The position numbers and the translations under genes are program-made. This document shows, in pieces, positions 5,182 to 6,430 of a stretch of DNA of 6,430 nt. The stretch's first letter is position 1; every line of letters starts with the position of its first letter. The notes beneath the pieces were generated by a model that saw nothing but the letters and a program-made list of their open reading frames with translations, ran no database searches and had not been told where the DNA came from. Origin of the DNA: CAZXYF01 sp964644705 (GTDB lineage Bacteria; Planctomycetota; Brocadiia; SM23-32); assembly GCA_964644705.1 (NCBI GenBank), contig CAZXYF010000184.1, forward strand, positions 1-6,430, written 5' to 3'.

Positions 5182-6291
5182 TCAGCGCACGAGCATATCA
5201 GCGCGCGGCACAGTTTTCCCGTTCACCTCAACGTCGATGGTTGGCCAGTCATCTGAGGGTTGGGTGAGCAGCTCGGGGCCATCATCGGTGACGAGAATTG
5301 TGTCTTCACTTTTGGTGCCGCAGATGGATGGATTCCATGCGAACGCCTGTTTATCCCGGATCCTATGCTCACAGGTTGGATCGGCAATGTATTCGCGCGG
5401 CTGATATCCGATGGCCCCGCCCTGATGGTGGAGCTTCCATTCTTCGGGGTAGCCCACTTCGGCGTAGGCAGATTGAGCGGCCTTGATTGCGTCCGCAGCG
5501 GTGCTGCCGGGGCGGGTGGCGGCCATAATCTCGCCATCGACTGTACAGACGGCCTCGTGCCTTTCTTTCAGGTCATCGGAAAGTGCACCGAAATGGACGA
5601 AACGAGTGATGGCCGTGACCAATCCCCGGCGGCGCCCACAGGCGACCAGCATCACATACTGTTCAACATCGAGGTTTTTCGGTACAGGATGGCGCCATTC
5701 ACGAATTCGGTCATCAGCGGCCACAAGCAGTACAGCGGGGAAAAGTCCCCGTGAGCGGTACTGATGGGCCACCAGACCGGAAATTCTCCGTTCTGACATA
5801 CCTTTTTCCACTGATTTCGCAGCCGCTTCCATCGCTTCGGAAGCATCTTGCCCGAGTTTGCGATAGCGGCGGATTTCCGTATCGGTTAGTTGATACCGGA
5901 GTTCGTTCCAGTCAGCTGGTAGAGGAGGCAAATCGCAGGAACCATCGTCGGCCGCAAAACTGCCTGAATCGATAAGATCGGCTATTTCTTCCTCCCGCTG
6001 TTCGGGTTTATGCCAGGGATAGGTGACGGATTTGAGGGGGCTGAGACCGGAAAGTTCCTCCGTCAGGAGCCGTTCGGTTTCAATGTTTTTGGAAACGAGT
6101 GTCACCTGTTCGGGAGTGACTACAAAAGTCCCAACACCGCTTTCTTCCGCGGCGTTAACAACGCTATCTGCGCCGCATCCAAACCACGCAAAATTGTCGG
6201 CTCGATTCAACACCACTCCATCAAGATTGTGGTCCGACAGATATTCCAGAACTCTCGCGAGCTTGACCTCATATTCCTGAACCTTACCCAT
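5182..6291 (-). CDS. M24-fold (creatinase/aminopeptidase-like) protein lacking most metal ligands
   Basis: The 369-residue protein has the two-domain layout of Xaa-Pro aminopeptidase and creatinase. The N-terminal creatinase-type domain includes LDGVVLNRADNFAWFGCG (residues 23-40), and a C-terminal pita-bread domain follows from about residue 135. Aligned by eye with M24 peptidases, the five metal ligands Asp, Asp, His, Glu, Glu correspond to Ala217 (VMLVACG), Ala227 (TAITRF), His288 or His289 (LHHQGG), Asn320 (FAWNPSI) and Glu329 (KSEDTILVTDDG). Three are lost, so dinuclear metallopeptidase activity is unlikely. The substrate-binding His (His201 in RHPVP) and the histidine motif HHQGGAIGYQPREY remain. 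Creatinase is a precedent for a metal-free hydrolase of this fold. I recall the HHQGG...GY..RE form from uncharacterised bacterial relatives, so this is probably an intact family rather than decay. GGGAG precedes the start by 7 bases. No signal peptide is seen, so it should be cytoplasmic. Substrate unknown. Confidence 0.85.
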   Translation of the reverse strand: MGKVQEYEVKLARVLEYLSDHNLDGVVLNRADNFAWFGCGADSVVNAAEESGVGTFVVTPEQVTLVSKNIETERLLTEELSGLSPLKSVTYPWHKPEQREEEIADLIDSGSFAADDGSCDLPPLPADWNELRYQLTDTEIRRYRKLGQDASEAMEAAAKSVEKGMSERRISGLVAHQYRSRGLFPAVLLVAADDRIREWRHPVPKNLDVEQYVMLVACGRRRGLVTAITRFVHFGALSDDLKERHEAVCTVDGEIMAATRPGSTAADAIKAAQSAYAEVGYPEEWKLHHQGGAIGYQPREYIADPTCEHRIRDKQAFAWNPSICGTKSEDTILVTDDGPELLTQPSDDWPTIDVEVNGKTVPRADMLVR

Positions 6292-6430
6292 TGCTGTTCT
6301 CCCGAAAAAATTGATAGATGCGAGGTTTTTGCTTCAACGGATAACATGGATCATACGATGAATGTAAGTACTCGGCAAACCACGTTATTCCAGATGGGCC
6401 TGCTGCCGGGCTTGTCCCGGTTGAGGCGTA
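6292..6430. other. Upstream region of the M24 gene and an ambiguous gene end at the right edge
   Basis: Positions 6301-6384 are AT-rich and look like intergenic DNA. From about 6385 the sequence becomes GC-rich, suggesting coding sequence cut by the edge. Three readings are open. A minus-strand C-terminus TPQPGQARQQAHLE ends with TAA at 6387-6385, which fits the composition change best. A longer minus frame, about 48 residues to the edge, ends with TAA overlapping the first 8 bases of the M24 gene. A plus-strand start at 6346 or 6358 reads MNVSTRQTTLFQMGLLPG to the edge, with a weak GGA before it. A weak minus-strand promoter (TTGAAG near 6338, TATCAA 15 bases on) could serve the M24 gene. 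I cannot choose between them. Confidence 0.3.

Noticed and set aside
4957..5256. Plus-strand frame of 99 residues starting with GTG, hydrophobic then acidic
   Set aside because: It runs 75 bases antisense into the end of the M24 gene, has no ribosome binding site and conflicts with the better-supported short frame at 5036. Its composition looks like a chance reading.
5260..5754. Plus-strand frame of 164 residues opposite the M24 gene
   Set aside because: It is antisense to conserved M24 motifs, and nothing in its sequence or upstream region supports expression.

Overview
The window holds seven well-supported protein genes, two genes or gene ends cut by the edges, and two doubtful small ORFs. 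All seven look chromosomal and mostly housekeeping. I see no insertion sequence, phage gene, CRISPR array, tRNA or rRNA. Base composition is moderately GC-rich and coding density is high. The organism is a bacterium. The zinc-ribbon L28 protein, GatC-dependent tRNA amidation, a metal-site-less M24 protein and several weak or absent Shine-Dalgarno sites would suit the Planctomycetota/PVC group. This taxonomic guess is from memory and is weak.

Left part (1-1955). The minus strand carries holA (DNA polymerase III delta subunit, clamp loader). Downstream of it, at the left edge, is the probable start of another minus-strand gene with a strong ribosome binding site. Divergent from holA, on the plus strand, is a 218-residue soluble protein that I do not recognise.

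Middle (2021-3651), minus strand. rpmB (ribosomal protein L28) and gatC (amidotransferase subunit C) form a tight pair separated by 8 bases, with a plausible promoter ahead of rpmB. Upstream of them is a complete ROK-family glucokinase with its own good promoter.

Divergent from the glucokinase, on the plus strand, is a PfkB-type 1-phosphofructokinase or related hexose-phosphate kinase. The two sugar kinases are fired from back-to-back promoters whose putative -35 boxes are about 5 bases apart. Together they would feed phosphorylated hexoses into glycolysis.

Right part (4798-6430). A 384-base intergenic stretch lies between the convergent fruK-like gene and an M24-fold protein. It contains several hairpins and two candidate small ORFs, neither proven. 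The M24 protein keeps the pita-bread fold signature but has lost three of the five usual metal ligands, so it is probably not a standard metallopeptidase. The last 140 bases hold its upstream region plus an ambiguous gene end.

No clear previously undescribed system is visible. The best leads are the unusual M24 protein, the unrecognised 218-residue protein, the structured small-ORF region at 4781-5154, and the hairpin around the ribosome binding site at the left edge.
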